NCBI RefSeq assembly: GCF_020520425.1
Contig: NC_079487.1
Location: 6,681,501 to 6,745,500, forward strand
DNA from: Spinacia oleracea
Lineage: Eukaryota; Streptophyta; Magnoliopsida; Caryophyllales; Amaranthaceae
Direction of reading: 5' to 3'
DNA: 64,000 nucleotides
Below the pieces are notes generated by a model. It was given only the letters and a program-made list of their open reading frames with translations, searched no databases and was not told the origin of the DNA. Both the position numbers and the translations under genes were made by a program. How positions within the stretch are numbered: position 1 is the first letter of the stretch; each line of letters opens with the position of its first letter. Shown piece after piece: positions 35,929 to 49,400 of the stretch.

Positions 35929-36720
35929 GTCTCCCACTTGTCCTTAGGGACAAGTGTGCATTTCCTAATTCCTTTGTCGCTCGATGCTTGCTCTTGAACA
36001 TAAGGTAAGAGTTGTCATCCTTATTATGTCCAGAGATGTTCCTCGGTTTCAGAGTTCAACTGATCAAATAAACAGATAATCATAGCCTATGATTCATCCG
36101 AGCACGGCCATGCATTTCACAGTTTCTAGCTCTCCGAGTGGCCTTGTACAACTTTTAAGCATCTCATCCCGATTTATGGGAGGACAATCCCAATCTTGCG
36201 ATCTTGAGATTAGACTTCGTTTGATAGGTGATTACCTGAGCGTTGCCTTTATAGCCTCCTTTTACGGTGCGACGGTTGGTCAACGTCAAAGCAACCAGTT
36301 CTCAAACAAGTAATCTCAAATCACTCAGGTATTGAGGATTTAGTGTCTAATAATTTTAATGAAATTTACTTATGACAGATTTTCATCTCTTACAGTAAAG
36401 TTTCATAGGTCTTGTCCGATACTAGTCTTCCCAAAGTAAGTATCTATGCAAATGATTATGACATTGCCATGTCCACATAGTTCAAGAAACAGAACTACTA
36501 GTCATCTTGCATTCTAGTCGTCTAACGTTTTCTATGCGTCCAATTTTATAGAAAACTCCGACCAGGGACCATTCTCAACCTTTGACATTCAAGTTCACTT
36601 GATAGACATTTCTTAGTCACAGGACTGGTCCTGACAGTCTATCTTGAATATTTCGTCAAATTTGAAGGGACTCATCATTTAATACTAAACCAAGATTAAA
36701 TGGAATATGAAAATACATTT
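35929..36720 (-). other. Polypurine tract and 3' non-coding region of element B
   Basis: 35929-35939 is the tract AAGTGGGAGAC on the minus strand. The following roughly 700 bp are closely similar in A (45614-46345) and C (about 5610-6305) although they code for nothing on the element strand. On the opposite strand a 74-codon frame (36089-36313) is preserved in all three copies. Confidence 0.7.
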
Positions 36721-39700
36721 CATATATGATAAATGTTCAACCCCAATGTTTTACAACCATGGGCCTCTAACCCATCTTTAAAACATTTCATGGAATTTCA
36801 AAGCTATGCTTGATTTCCAGTGCTACAATGTAAGTGTTGCTTCTCACTTGTTGCATAGGTTTAGTTATCATGCTTTGCCAATCTTAATATCCTTTTCATC
36901 GAATGTTCTTCGAGATAGATGATAAGATCTTTTGAGTATGTTTATTTTGTGATCTAGTCTTTCTCGCTAAAATGGTGGTTCTACGCATTTCTCAATGAAG
37001 AACCATCAAGTTAGCAGACCTTTTTCTTGCTTCAAGAGTGGTTCTACGCATTTTTCAATGAAGAACCATCAAGCCAGCAGATAGGTGATCTTCCCAAGTT
37101 CAGTGAAGAACTCTTTAACATAAACAACCCTGTTTTATTGCTTCTTAGGCAATAAGTACTTTTACTTCAACTGTTAAGGTTGCTAGTGATGCTTTGTTTG
37201 GATTTGCTTATCCAAGCAGTTCACAGATATGTGGATTACTTTCCAGATGTATCTTAGAACATAGAAATTAATATTTTAATATCCCACGCAACAACTCATG
37301 GTCTCCAATCCATGTTGCCATTTCAAAACACGATGCTCTATAGCTCGTCCTTATCAATGGTTAACTCCAAAGGGTCTTGCTTGATCCTTTGCCAGTGTTT
37401 ATGCGTGTAGCATCAATATTTAGCATATCTTTATTTCCTTGAATCAAGAACTATTCCTATGTACCTTTTCAAGTACCATAAGTATTCTTGATCTCAATCT
37501 AGTTGATCTTCACTTAGATCAATAGAGATTGGTATATGTTCGTCATGCCTAAAGTCATACGATACATTTTTGGCGATCCTCATATTATATCATACATGAT
37601 AAATTCTTTTGCAGAATAATTCCCAATTGAATTCTATTCATGTAACTTTAGCTTATCTAGTTTCAGTAGATACTAAATTCAGCTAAATTCTTTGACATAT
37701 AATATAGGTTAAGAATCTCATTTAGACTCTTTGATGTTTAACTTAGTAAATGCTTATACATAGTTCAAACATCCTTTACTTAGATTTATTCACATGGGTC
37801 GAATATCTCCAATGGAGACTTTCGTGTTTGATTTAGTAAATGCCATTACTTAATCCAAAACAATATCATAAGATCTTTGTAAATAGATCTTAATACCCAG
37901 TATGTACTAAGTTTCGCCATGGTCCATCATTGATGAATAATCTCAAATCTAAGTCATTAGCATTTGAATGTTATTTTACAATAAAGAGATATGTGTGTGA
38001 TACACATAGGACCAATTAAGTTTTTATGTACTCCCACTAAACTTCTTATATATCTATAAGAATCATGTACATTTTATGAAACTAAAATACTTATTAGCTT
38101 CACTAAAATACATTTCTAATTCCCAATTGCTTGCTTAAATCTTTACTTAGATTTTATAAACTAGCTTTTCTTTTCAAGCATTTATTTGGATCCACAAATC
38201 CTATGACATACCATGTACATAGTTTCTTCCAACATTTGACTGAGGAAGATGTTTTGTCATCCAATTGCCATATGTACCAATATGCAATCATTGCTTGAAT
38301 TATAGACTTAAGCATTACGATTTTGCATGAGGTTTCAACACAATCCACATCGTGAATTTGCTTGTAACCTTTAGCAACTAATCTAGCTTTGTGTGTGAAC
38401 ACAATTTCATGTTTGATGGTTTTTATCCTTAAAACAAACTTGCAACCAATAGGTGTGAAACTATTTTGCAAATCAACAAAATTTTCAATTTTGTAATCAA
38501 AACATTGAGTATGTTTTATGGCCTCTAACCATTTAAAACATTTGAGTCTATATATGGCCTCTAACCATTTTAGGGAATCTGGGTTTCGTCATAGCTTTCT
38601 CACAGGTTATAAACTCATTAATCTATATGATAATAGTTTGACTGTAAGTTGTAGGTTTCTTCACTATCTAATAGAAGAATCGCATAGCTTTAGTGACCTG
38701 AACTCCATGTTTCTTTACTATCCAATAGAACAATATCATAGTTCCAGTGACTTGAACTCTATGCCTACTTTGGGTATAGAACATCAAACAAATAGAATAT
38801 CAATAACCACTTGAAAGTCCTTTGAATATTCTGTTCTCCTTGAAGCACTTGTAAAGTCTTCTAAGAGATGTCTATTCTTTAAAAAGCCACTTCTAAAGTC
38901 CTTAAAGAATACGTTCGGGTTTTCTGAAGCACTTCGAAAAGCCTCCGGAATGTCCGTTTATGTTTGTTGTTTGCCTTGAAGACTTCCGAGGTCTATTTTC
39001 TCCCACTTGTCATTTTGGAAACGAATCTCCAAAAGGACATTATTTCGAGCAAACAAACATTATGTTCTCAAAAATTAATGGTAGAAACAATACCCTTGTG
39101 TCTCATTTGAATAAATCACAATGAAACATATATCTATACTTGGGCCTTAGTTTGTTGAATAACAAACACTAAGCTCCCACTGAGTTTAGGAACTCTTTAG
39201 ATATATTACGAAAAGATATTTTGAAATTACTTTTCAATAGCTTTGACGAATTTGGTTTAGTTTGGTGGTAGTTGAGCATTTTGTTTTAGAAATTATAGGA
39301 GAAGTCTTTATGATTCATCTTTAATCGAATCAAGTACCAATTGACTTCGATTATTCCAACTAAGATATGCCATATCTTATGGACCTAGATTGTGAAATTA
39401 CAACACACAATCATTGATGATCATATTTGGTCTCAAGTAATCATCAACATGATCTAACCTAGATCTTTATGATTTCATGCCAAGTGGATTTTATACTTCT
39501 GAATCTTTGAACTAGCCAAACAGATTCAACTTATATCACATTTGAGTAAATAAACCTATATTCACTCAAATCCATGTGAAATAATAAAGTCATAAAATCT
39601 TTCTTTAGCTTTGAACTCTATTGTCTAGGCGTTCTAACAATAGTTCATATCTTTTGTTACTTTCAACAAGTAAGACTAGCTGTCTTAAAATGATCTAGAA

Positions 39701-40745
39701 ATCAATCAACTTTCAAAAGTCCATAAAAATAGAGCTTTTGAATGTTAACTTATTGATATGGTCTAAGCAACAATGCCAAAGATTAGTGGAACTCAAATCA
39801 AGGGGTTGATTTGAACCTAGTAAAGTTTTATTGTTTAAAGAGTTGTTTGTTTTAATCAAGCATATTGACTCAACCCGTAATTGACCATTTCATTCAAATA
39901 AACAAACAAACATTATTTTTGTTTTCTTGAATGTGAGTCTTTCTGTGTTTGAAACAGAAGTTTAGGTATGCTGATTATGGAACAAAATAGCTATTTAGTT
40001 CCAGCCTTGAAAGGACTTAAAACAAACTAGATGACCCTACATCTAATGTAGCATTGTTGTGCTTCATTTCCCACTTGTAGGCCATTAGTGTAACCTAGCT
40101 TCCATTGTTTGAGTTATTACCGAAGTAAGAACCTCAAGCGGTATATGATACCAAGGAAGTTTGATTGCTAGGTCACTTCTCTTTAAACATAAACTTATAG
40201 GTAGAAACGGAATCGTAAATTCCTTTCATTTGTTCCTTTGTTTTCCTATTTCTTGTACCCTTTCTTATAGTCTTAAGAATTGAATTCTTTAGTGTTGACT
40301 TTTATACTTTGTTAGACATGTCCAATGTCACCCCAACAAGGTTCTTACCATTTAATTTATGTTGAATATTAAGTTTCAACTAGATGATCTTACCAGAAGC
40401 TTCTAAAGTTCTCTAAGCATCGATCTATTCGAATGTCTAGGGACTAGACTCATTCGAGAATTAAATGGACAAAGATATTAGGTTGTTAACCATTGGTAAA
40501 GCTGAGCGTATTAAACTCAATGCTTTATGATCTCAAAACTACAGTGTATTTTGAATTCACAAGCACCAATTGGTTTGCCATTCGACTTTGATGTTCGAAA
40601 ACAACCATAAAAGTCGATATAAGAAACGTACATTTTAAATTGCTCACTTTCTCTCATTTCCGTGAATCGTTCTTGGATTCACTACCAATCGAGGAAATTT
40701 ACTGTTACCTTTCTAAAAGGATTTATTGCAGTGCAAGATATTTAA
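36720..40745 (-). pseudogene. Decayed copia gag-pol of element B
   Basis: Colinear with gag-pol of element A: the 3' end near 36810, a RT relic at 38154-38471 (KARLVAKGYKQIH) and the integrase/RT linker near 38990 all find their counterparts in A. Spacing differs by about 400 bp between the last two marks, so insertions occurred. Stops are everywhere. The same decayed sequence is present in element C. Confidence 0.75.
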
Positions 40746-43567
40746 TTATAAACAATAATTAAAACATACATTGAAGCATGCAAAGTCTAAACATTTATCA
40801 TGAATAATAACTTGAAAATGAAAGCAATCATGCAATTTAAACAAGTCATTAGCATTTTATTCGAATTATGTGTTCCGGCAGGTGTCAATAAAATGATTCC
40901 AAGACCCTAAAACCATTGAAGAATTAAGCACAGTTTGTCGACTCAATTCTAAAACATTTTAGGTAAGCAAAAGCCTTTTGCTAATAGTCTAGAAACTACT
41001 CTTGGTTGATAGGTACGTCTAAGAACTTATTAGGTAAACCTATCGATTTTGCCACGACATAAAAGGACTCCTTACTTATATCGTTGAGTTTCACCAAAAC
41101 TAACGTGTACTCACAATTATTTGTGTACCTTGCCCCTTTAGGACCAATAAGTAACACCTCGCTGAGCGAAAACTATTACTAGATTGATGTAAAGGATATC
41201 CAAGCAAGTGTATATTTTGGCATGGCACCTTTTAACTCAATTTTTAAGTTTGGAACTTAAGGCTCTTACTATGTTGGTTAGATTTTAAGTGAACTAAAAT
41301 CCTTAATCATGCAACATAATCAAGCCGTAATCTCATGCATTTTAAGACATATTTAAAGCAATAAATAACTTAAAACATGCATAAGATAAATGTGATCTAG
41401 TATGGCCCGACTTCATCTTGAAGTTTTAACTTCAAAGTCCGTCTTGAAAATCTCCGTGGGAGGCACCATTTTCTTCAAATAGGATAAGCTATAATTAAAA
41501 CTAATTACAACTATTTGATGGTACGCAGACCATATTTGAATTGAAAAACAAACTTTGGTACTTTAGACCAATTACATTCAAATTAATGGTACGCAAACCA
41601 TATTTTCTATCCTATTTGGGCCATACTAGTCACTTCATAACCTGCAAAACAGTACATATACAATATATACCATTCACCCATTCATTATCATGAATGGCCC
41701 ACATAGTTGGGTAGTGAAACACATTATGCATCACGTAAACATTTGCAGCAATTAATCAAGGGCACCAATAATCTACCAATTATTCAGTCCTTATTAATTC
41801 TAATCAAGTTGTTTTAACCTTAAGGATTTGTAGACCTAATCAAGAGTTTATGACTAAAAGCGCTCCCACTTAAACCAATAAATTCATATGCTTTACTAAT
41901 TTTAAACATAAAAATGTACTTCTAGTCTAACCGGAAACATACAAATTTAATTAAAATTTAAAGCTTATATAAATTTATAATTGAATCCAAAAAAAAAATT
42001 TAATTTAATTTCAGTCGTATTTAAATTAATTCATGATTTTAATTTTAGTAAAATAATTAGAATAAATAAAATTTATTATAATTATAATATTCAAAATTAA
42101 AATCCAAGAAAATAATTTAAATTATTAATTTTAAAATTAATTAAAATTACGTAAACTGAAAATTTCAAATTAAAATTTCAAAACGATCTAATCGCAACGC
42201 AAACACCTCACGCATCACACGCCCATGGGCCACACGCACACAGCCATCGCTGGCCATGTGCGCGCAGCCCATGCGCTGCGTCGCATAGCTGCTGCTTCTA
42301 CCCTTCGCAAGCCATCGCGCGAGCTGGTGCTCGCTGCGCGCGCGCCAGCGCTCGATGCACGCGAGCCATCGCTCGCTGCGTTCGCTCGCTAGCGCTCGCT
42401 GCACGCGGGCCAGCGCTCGCTTCGTGCACTCGCCAGCGCATGCTGTGCGCGCTCGCTAGCGCTCGCTTGGTGCGAGCCAGCGCTCGCTGCGCGCGGCATC
42501 GACGCTGGGCGCAGCACTCGTGGCACGCGAGCTTGCGCTCGCTGCGCGCGAGGCTGCGCGCGCTTGCGCGAGGCAGTGCGCGTTGTGGCGCAGCTCGCTT
42601 GCTGCCCACACGCGACTGCCATGCCTTGCCTTCGCCCATGCCCATTCGTCCATTGCTCATAGCCCACGACACAAGGCAGGGCTGCTGCCTTGTGCTCGTG
42701 CACCATGCCCTTGCTCATTGCATTCGTGCCGCATGGGCGACGAGCTCCTTTGCTCGTCGTCACATGCCCGCACTATACAACACCCCTTAAGGGTAACACG
42801 TAGCGTCCATTGCTTTGTGCGTGCAAGTTATATGAACGAATCGCATAAAATTTAAAATTTTATACTTAAAATTAATGACAAATTAATAAATAATATTAAT
42901 TTCATAATTTTAGGGCGAAAAAATCGAAAATTTATTATTCAATTGATTTCCGATTAACATGGATTCAAGTCTAGGTCATAAAAATTTAAAATTTATCATA
43001 AATTTACAATTTTTATGGTGGTTTTTAATCATAGGTATCTAATTAAATTATAATTAATTATGAAAATCAAATTAATTCTAAATTATTCTAATTTTCAACA
43101 AATTAATCATAATTACAAATTAGATTGCATAATTAACAAGGCTAGGCATTCAAACTTGTTAAACATATACAGTAGGTCAATCAAAAATTCAAGATTTACC
43201 AACAAGAATTGCAAATATTTAATTTAACATCTTAAATTTACGAAATTTTGCATTCGAAAAACTAAAACCTTCGAAAAGTCATAGTTAGGCTTCGAATTTG
43301 AGAATTCTGGGTTCGGCCGAAAAATACTAATTTTGTCAAAATTTTAGAATGCCATTTACATGCGGAATTGACACAAAAATCACTCATTTTGGATGAGTAA
43401 CGAAGAAACTGCCGAAAAACTGCGTACGTATAATTAAATAAACGCAATTTGCAATTAATTAACAATTACGAAAATTAATCACCCCTTTTAATTCTTGCAA
43501 ATTTGTAATATTTAACCATGTTCATGCAATTTAGATTATGAAAATAATAAGAGACTCGTGATACCAC
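40746..43567 (-). other. Long leader of element B with GC-rich block and altered primer site
   Basis: About 2.8 kb between the gag remnant and the 5' LTR, largely AT-rich, with a GC-rich block at 42190-42830. Next to the LTR the minus strand reads TGGTATCACGAG (43555-43566). The first eight bases match the tRNA-iMet site TGGTATCAGAGC; the rest is shifted by an extra C. Many opposed ORFs across the GC block are by-products of its short tandem repeats. Confidence 0.75.
42190..42830 (-). repeat. GC-rich leader block of element B
   Basis: A sharply bounded GC-rich island in AT-rich DNA, with irregular copies of a roughly 23 bp unit (GCTCGCTGCGCGCGAGCCA type) at about 42320-42510. It is homologous to the block at 51890-52545 in A. 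Confidence 0.8.
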
Positions 43568-44225
43568 TGTTAGGTTATGATACATATGACAATTCATAAA
43601 TCATGCGGAAACAACCATTAAGCCAGGAATACATATTATTTACACATAATCATATAGCATAGTTTAGAGGCATACTCTTTGTTGCGTGCCTTCCCTAGCT
43701 GCGCCCGAACCGAACAAGAACAAGTCTTTAGGACTCCAAGTGTCGTCCCTCCGTAGATAGTCCACAGCACGTCCGGATCCGCCTTAAGATTGACCAACTA
43801 GAATCGCCCTTAAGGTACTAATAATTTCGGCACTTTTAGGCAAGGTATGTGACTGAATTTTTCCTCTCAAAAACTCACTTTGAATACTTGAAAACTCGTT
43901 ATAAATTGTGAACCCAGGCCACATATTTATAGGGGTATGGAAAGAGAATTGGAATCCTACTAAGATACAAATTAATTAAATTAGAATCCTAGTGAAACTC
44001 TTATTTAATTAATTTATCTTTTAGGATTAGGAATTTAATCATTTAAACGAATCTTGTACGTTTTAGGTTTCGTATGTGAACACAAACACACACGCACGCA
44101 CAGCAGCCCACGAGGGGCGCCATGCGCGCACGCGCACAGCCCGAGCAACGCAGCCCACGACTGCCGCAGCCTTGGGCGCGCGCTAGGCCTGCCTTGCGGT
44201 GGGCCTGGCGCAGCCTTGGGCTGGC
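43568..44225 (-). repeat. 5' LTR of copia element B, first piece
   Basis: U5 side of the LTR, cut by element A after CTGGC. It continues at 54683. A minus-strand TATA box lies at 43924-43931. Confidence 0.92.
44221..44225. repeat. Left target-site duplication of copia element A
   Basis: CTGGC, identical to 54678-54682. The uninterrupted counterpart (GGGCTGGCGTG) is seen in the other LTR of B near 35190. Confidence 0.95.
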
Positions 44226-45613
44226 TGTTAGGTTATGATTCATATGATAATACATAAATCATGCGGAAACAACCATTAAGCCAGGAATACATATTATTTA
44301 CACATAATCATATAGCATAATTTAGATGCATACTCTTTGTTGCGTGCCTTCCCTAGCTGCGCCCGAACCGAACAAGAACAAGTCTTTAGGACTCCAAGTG
44401 TCGTCCCTCCGTAGATAGTCCACAGCACGTCCGGATCCGCCTTAAGATTGACCAACTAGAATCGCCCTTAAGGTACTAGAATTTTCGGCACTCTTAGGTA
44501 AGAAATATGGCTGAATTTTTCTCTCAAAACTCACTTTGAATACTTGAAATTAATCTCTGAAAATATGTGACCCTAGGCACGTATTTATAGAGTTATGGAA
44601 AGGGAATTGGAATCCTAGTAGGATACGAATTAATTAAACTTAGAATCCTATAAGAACTCTAATTAATTAATTTATCCTTTTAGAAATAGGAATTTAATCA
44701 TATACTAATTCTAATAGTTTTAGGAATCGTGCATGAACACAAACTCACACACACACGGCAGCCACGATGGGCCGCCCATGCGTGTGCGTGCGAGCAGCAG
44801 CCCACGCAGCGAGGCCATGGCCTTGGCGCGCGCTGGGCCTGCCTTGCGGTGGGCCTGGGCGCTGCCTTGGCTGGGCGCGCGTTTGGCTGGGCGCGCGTTT
44901 GGCTTGCTGGGCGATGGCCCGACTTCGTGCTGGGCCTTCGTCCGGCAGGCCTCGTCCGATGCTAATTCGTACGATACGATTCCGATTAAATTCCCGGTTC
45001 CGGAATTCATTTCCGATACGAACAATATTTAATATTTCCGATTCCAGAATCAATTTCCGTTTCGAACAAATATTTAATATTTCCGTTTCCGGAATTATTT
45101 TCCGATTCCGATAATATTTCCGATTCTGACAATATTTCCGTTTCCGGCAATATTTCCGATTCTGGTAATATTTCCATTTCCGATAATATTTTCCAATACG
45201 TAACATGTTTCCGTTTCCGGCAACATCTACGACTTGGATAATATTTATATTTCCGATACGATCCATATTTCCGTTTCCGGCAATATCATCGTTTCCGGAG
45301 TATTCATTTCTTGCCTGTGACGATCTCAGCTCCCACTGAAACCAAGATCCGTCGATTCCGAATATCCATAGATGGAGTATCTAATGCCATTAAATACTTG
45401 ATCCGTTTACGTACTATTTGTGTGACCCTACGGGTTCAGTCAAGAGTAAGCTGTGGATTAATATCATTAATTCCACTTGAACTGAAGCGGCCTCTAGCTA
45501 GGCATTCAGCTCACTTGATCTCACTGAATTATTAACTTGTTAATTAATACTGAACCGCATTTATTAGACTTAACATAGAATGCATACTTGGACCAAGGGC
45601 ATTATTTCCTTCA
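44226..45613 (-). repeat. 3' LTR of copia element A
   Basis: 1388 bp; plus-strand ends TGTTAGGTTATG and TTTCCTTCA. It contains the CGGAA array and GC-rich block. Confidence 0.95.
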
Positions 45614-46477
45614 GTCTCCCACTTGTCCTTAGGGACAAGTGTGCATTTCCTAATTCCTTTGTCGCTCGATGCTTGCTCTTGAACATAAGGTAAGAGTCGT
45701 CATCCTTATTATGTCCAGAGGTGTTCCTCGGTTTCAGAGTTCAACTGATCAAATAAACAGATAATCATAGCCTATGATTCATCCGAGCACGGCCATGCAT
45801 TTCACAGTTTCTAGCTCTCCGAGTGGCCTTGTACAACTTTTAAGCATCTCATCCCGATTTATGGGAGGACAATCCCAATCTTGCGATCTTGAGATTAGAC
45901 TTCGTTTGATAGGTGATTACCTGAGCGTTGCCTTTATAGCCTCCTTTTACGGTGCGACGGTTGGTCAACGTCAAAGCAACCAGTTCTCAAACAAGTAATC
46001 TCAAATCACTCAGGTATTGAGGATTTAGTGTCTAATAATTTAATGAAATTTACTTATGACAGACTTTCATCTCTTACAGTAAAGTTTCATAGGTCTTGTC
46101 CGATACTAGTCTTCCCAAAGTAAGTATCTATGCAAATGATTATGACATTGCTATGTCCACATAGTTCAAGAAACAGAACTACTAGTCATCTTGCATTCTA
46201 GTCGTCTAACGTTTTCTATGCGTCCAATTTTATAGAAAACTCCGACTAGGGACCATTTTCAACCTTTGACATTCAAGTTCACTTGATAGACATTTCTTAG
46301 TCACAGGACTGGTCCTGACAGTCTATCTTGAATATATCGTCAAATTGAAGGGACTCATCATTTAATAAACCACAAATTAAATGGAAAAATGAATTCTTTT
46401 CATTTATTGTGAATGATTAACCAATAATGTTTTACAAAGATTTAAACTCTAAAACTTCAAAACATTAAACAGAGACA
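45614..46477 (-). other. 3' non-coding region and polypurine tract of element A
   Basis: 45614-45624 is the tract. The rest, up to the pol stop, has no sense ORF. An antisense frame of 74 codons (45774-45998) is the same as in B and differs at one residue in C. Confidence 0.75.
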
Positions 46478-49400
46478 TCAAAGCCATTCTCCAATATGCT
46501 TGATTCCCATAGCTGCAGTGTGCGAGTTGTGCTTCGCCTGCGGCAGAGGTTTAGTTAATGGATCTGATATGTTGTCATCAGTTCCAATTTTGCTTATCTC
46601 GACTTCTTTTCTTTCAACGAACTCTCGTAGAAGGTGAAATCTACGAAGTACATGCTTGACTCTCTGGTGGTGTCTAGGCTCTTTTGCCTGTGCAATAGCT
46701 CCGTTATTATCACAATACAGGGCTATTGGTCCTTTAATGGAGGGGACTACACCAAGTTCACCTATGAACTTCCTTAGCCATATAGCTTCCTTTGCTGCTT
46801 CATGTGCAGCAATGTACTCCGCTTCAGTTGTAGAATCCGCAATGGTGCTTTGCTTAGCACTTTTCCAGCTTACTGCTCCTCCGTTGAGGCAGAAGACAAA
46901 CCCAGACTGTGATCTGAAATCATCTTTGTCGGTTTGGAAACTTGCGTCCGTATAGCCTTTAACAATTAATTCATCATCTCCACCATAGACCAGGAAGTCA
47001 TCTTTATGCCTTTTCAGGTACTTCAGAATGTTCTTGGCAGCAGTCCAATGCGCCTCTCCTGGGTCTGACTGGTATCTGCTCGTAGCACTGAGTGCGTACG
47101 CAACATCCGGGCGTGTACATATCATAGCATACATTATTGAACCAATCAATGATGCATATGGAATCCCATTCATTCGTCTACGCTCATCAAGTGTTTTTGG
47201 GCACTGAGTCTTGCTTAGAGTCATTCCATGAGACATGGGTAGGTAGCCTCGCTTGGAGTCCGCCATCTTGAACCTATCAAGCACCTTATTGATATAAGTG
47301 CTTTGACTAAGTCCAATCATCTTTTTAGATCTATCTCTGTAAATCTTGATGCCCAATATGTACTGTGCTTCTCCTAGATCTTTCATCGAAAAACATTTCC
47401 CAAGCCAAATCTTGACAGAGTTCAACATAGGAATGTCATTTTCGATAAGTAATATGTCGTCGACATATAATACTAGGAAAGCAATTTTGCTCCCACTGAC
47501 CTTCTTGTATACACAAGATTCGTCCGCGTTCTTGATGAAACCAAAGTCACTGACTGCTTCATCAAAACGTATATTCCAGCTCCTGGATGCCTGCTTCAAT
47601 CCGTAGATTGACTTCTTTAGCTTGCATACCTTTTTAGCATTCTTTGGATCCTCAAAACCTTCAGGCTGTGTCATAAACACAGTTTCTGTTAAAACGCCGT
47701 TTAAGAAAGCAGTTTTGACATCCATCTGCCATATTTCGTAATCGTAATATGCAGCGATTGCTAACATTATCCGAATAGACTTTAGCATTGCAACTGGTGA
47801 AAAGGTTTCATCGTAGTCCACACCGTGGACTTGCCTGTAACCTTTTGCAATCAATCTAGCTTTAAAAACTTCAAGTTTCCCATCCTTGTCCTTTTTCAGT
47901 TTGAAAACCCATTTGCTTCCAATGGCTTGGTAGCCATCTGGCAAATCGACCAAATCCCATACTTGGTTTTCAGACATGGAGTCTAATTCAGATTGCATGG
48001 CTTCTTGCCATTGCTTGGAGCTAGGGCTCGTCATAGCTTGTTTGTAAGTCGCAGGTTCATCAAGATCAAGTAATAGAACGTCATAGCTCTCGTTCGTCAA
48101 AATACCTAAGTACCTTTCTGGTTGAGATCTATATCTTTGCGATCTACGCGGGGTAACATTTCTAGATTGACCATGATTCTCACCAGATTCTTCTAAAGAT
48201 CTCTGAGCTTCATCCTGAATGTCATCTTGAGCATTCTCTAGAGTTTGTTGTTCGACTCGAATTTCTTCGAGGTCTACTTTTCTCCCACTTGTCATTTTGG
48301 AAATGTGATCTTTCTCCAAAAAGACACCATCTCGAGCAACAAACACTTTGTTCTCAGATGTATTGTAGAAGTAATACCCCTTTGTTTCCTTTGGATAGCC
48401 CACAAGGATACATTTGTCAGATTTTGGATGAAGTTTGTCTGAAATTAATCGTTTGACGTATACTTCACATCCCCAAATCTTAAGAAAAGACACATTTGGA
48501 GGCTTTCCAAACCATAATTCGTATGGAGTCTTTTCGACAGCTTTAGACGGAGCTCTATTTATAGTGAGTGCAGCTGTATTTAGTGCATGTCCCCAAAATT
48601 CTAATGGAAGTTCGGCCTGACCCATCATTGACCTGACCATGTCTAGCAAGGTTCTGTTCCTCCGTTCCGATACACCGTTCCAATGTGGTGTTCCAGGAGG
48701 AGTCAATTCTGATAGAATTCCACATTCTTTCAGATGGTCATCAAATTCATAGCTCAGATATTCACCGCCTCTATCAGACCGCAGTGCCTTAATCTTCTTG
48801 CCTAATTGATTCTCTACTTCACTCTGAAATTCCTTGAATTTGTCAAAGGATTCAGACTTATGCTTCATTAGGTAGACATAACCATATCTACTGAAGTCAT
48901 CAGTGAAAGTGATAAAGTAGCTGAAACCACCTCTAGCATTTGTACTCATTGGTCCACATACATCTGTATGGATTAAACCCAATAGTTCATTTGCTCTTTC
49001 TCCAACTTTAGAGAAAGGTTGCTTTGTTATTTTGCCAAGTAAACATGATTCGCATTTACCATAATCCTCTAAGTCAAATGGTTCTAGAATTCCTTCCTTT
49101 TGAAGTCTTTCTAAGCGTTTCAAGTTTATATGGCCTAATCGACAATGCCACAGATAGGTGAGATCTGAATCATCCTTTTTGGCCTTTTTGGTATTTATGT
49201 TATATACTTGTTTGTCGTGATCTAATAAATAAAGTCCATTGACTAATCTAGCAGATCCATAAAACATCTCTTTAAAATAAAACGAACAACTATTGTCTTT
49301 TATTAAAAAGGTAAATCCCTTAGCATCTAAGCAAGAAACTGAAATGATGTTTTTAGTAAGACTTGGAACATGGAAACAATCTTCCAGTTCCAAAACTAGC

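Noticed and set aside
42298..42855. Several overlapping Ala/Arg-rich ORFs on both strands (also at 51895-52569)
   Set aside because: They arise from the 23 bp GC-rich tandem repeats of the copia leader, which open every frame in turn. No domain, and present on both strands at once.
46656..48620. Plus-strand ORFs of 60-99 codons over element A pol
   Set aside because: Shadows of the gag-pol frame on the minus strand.
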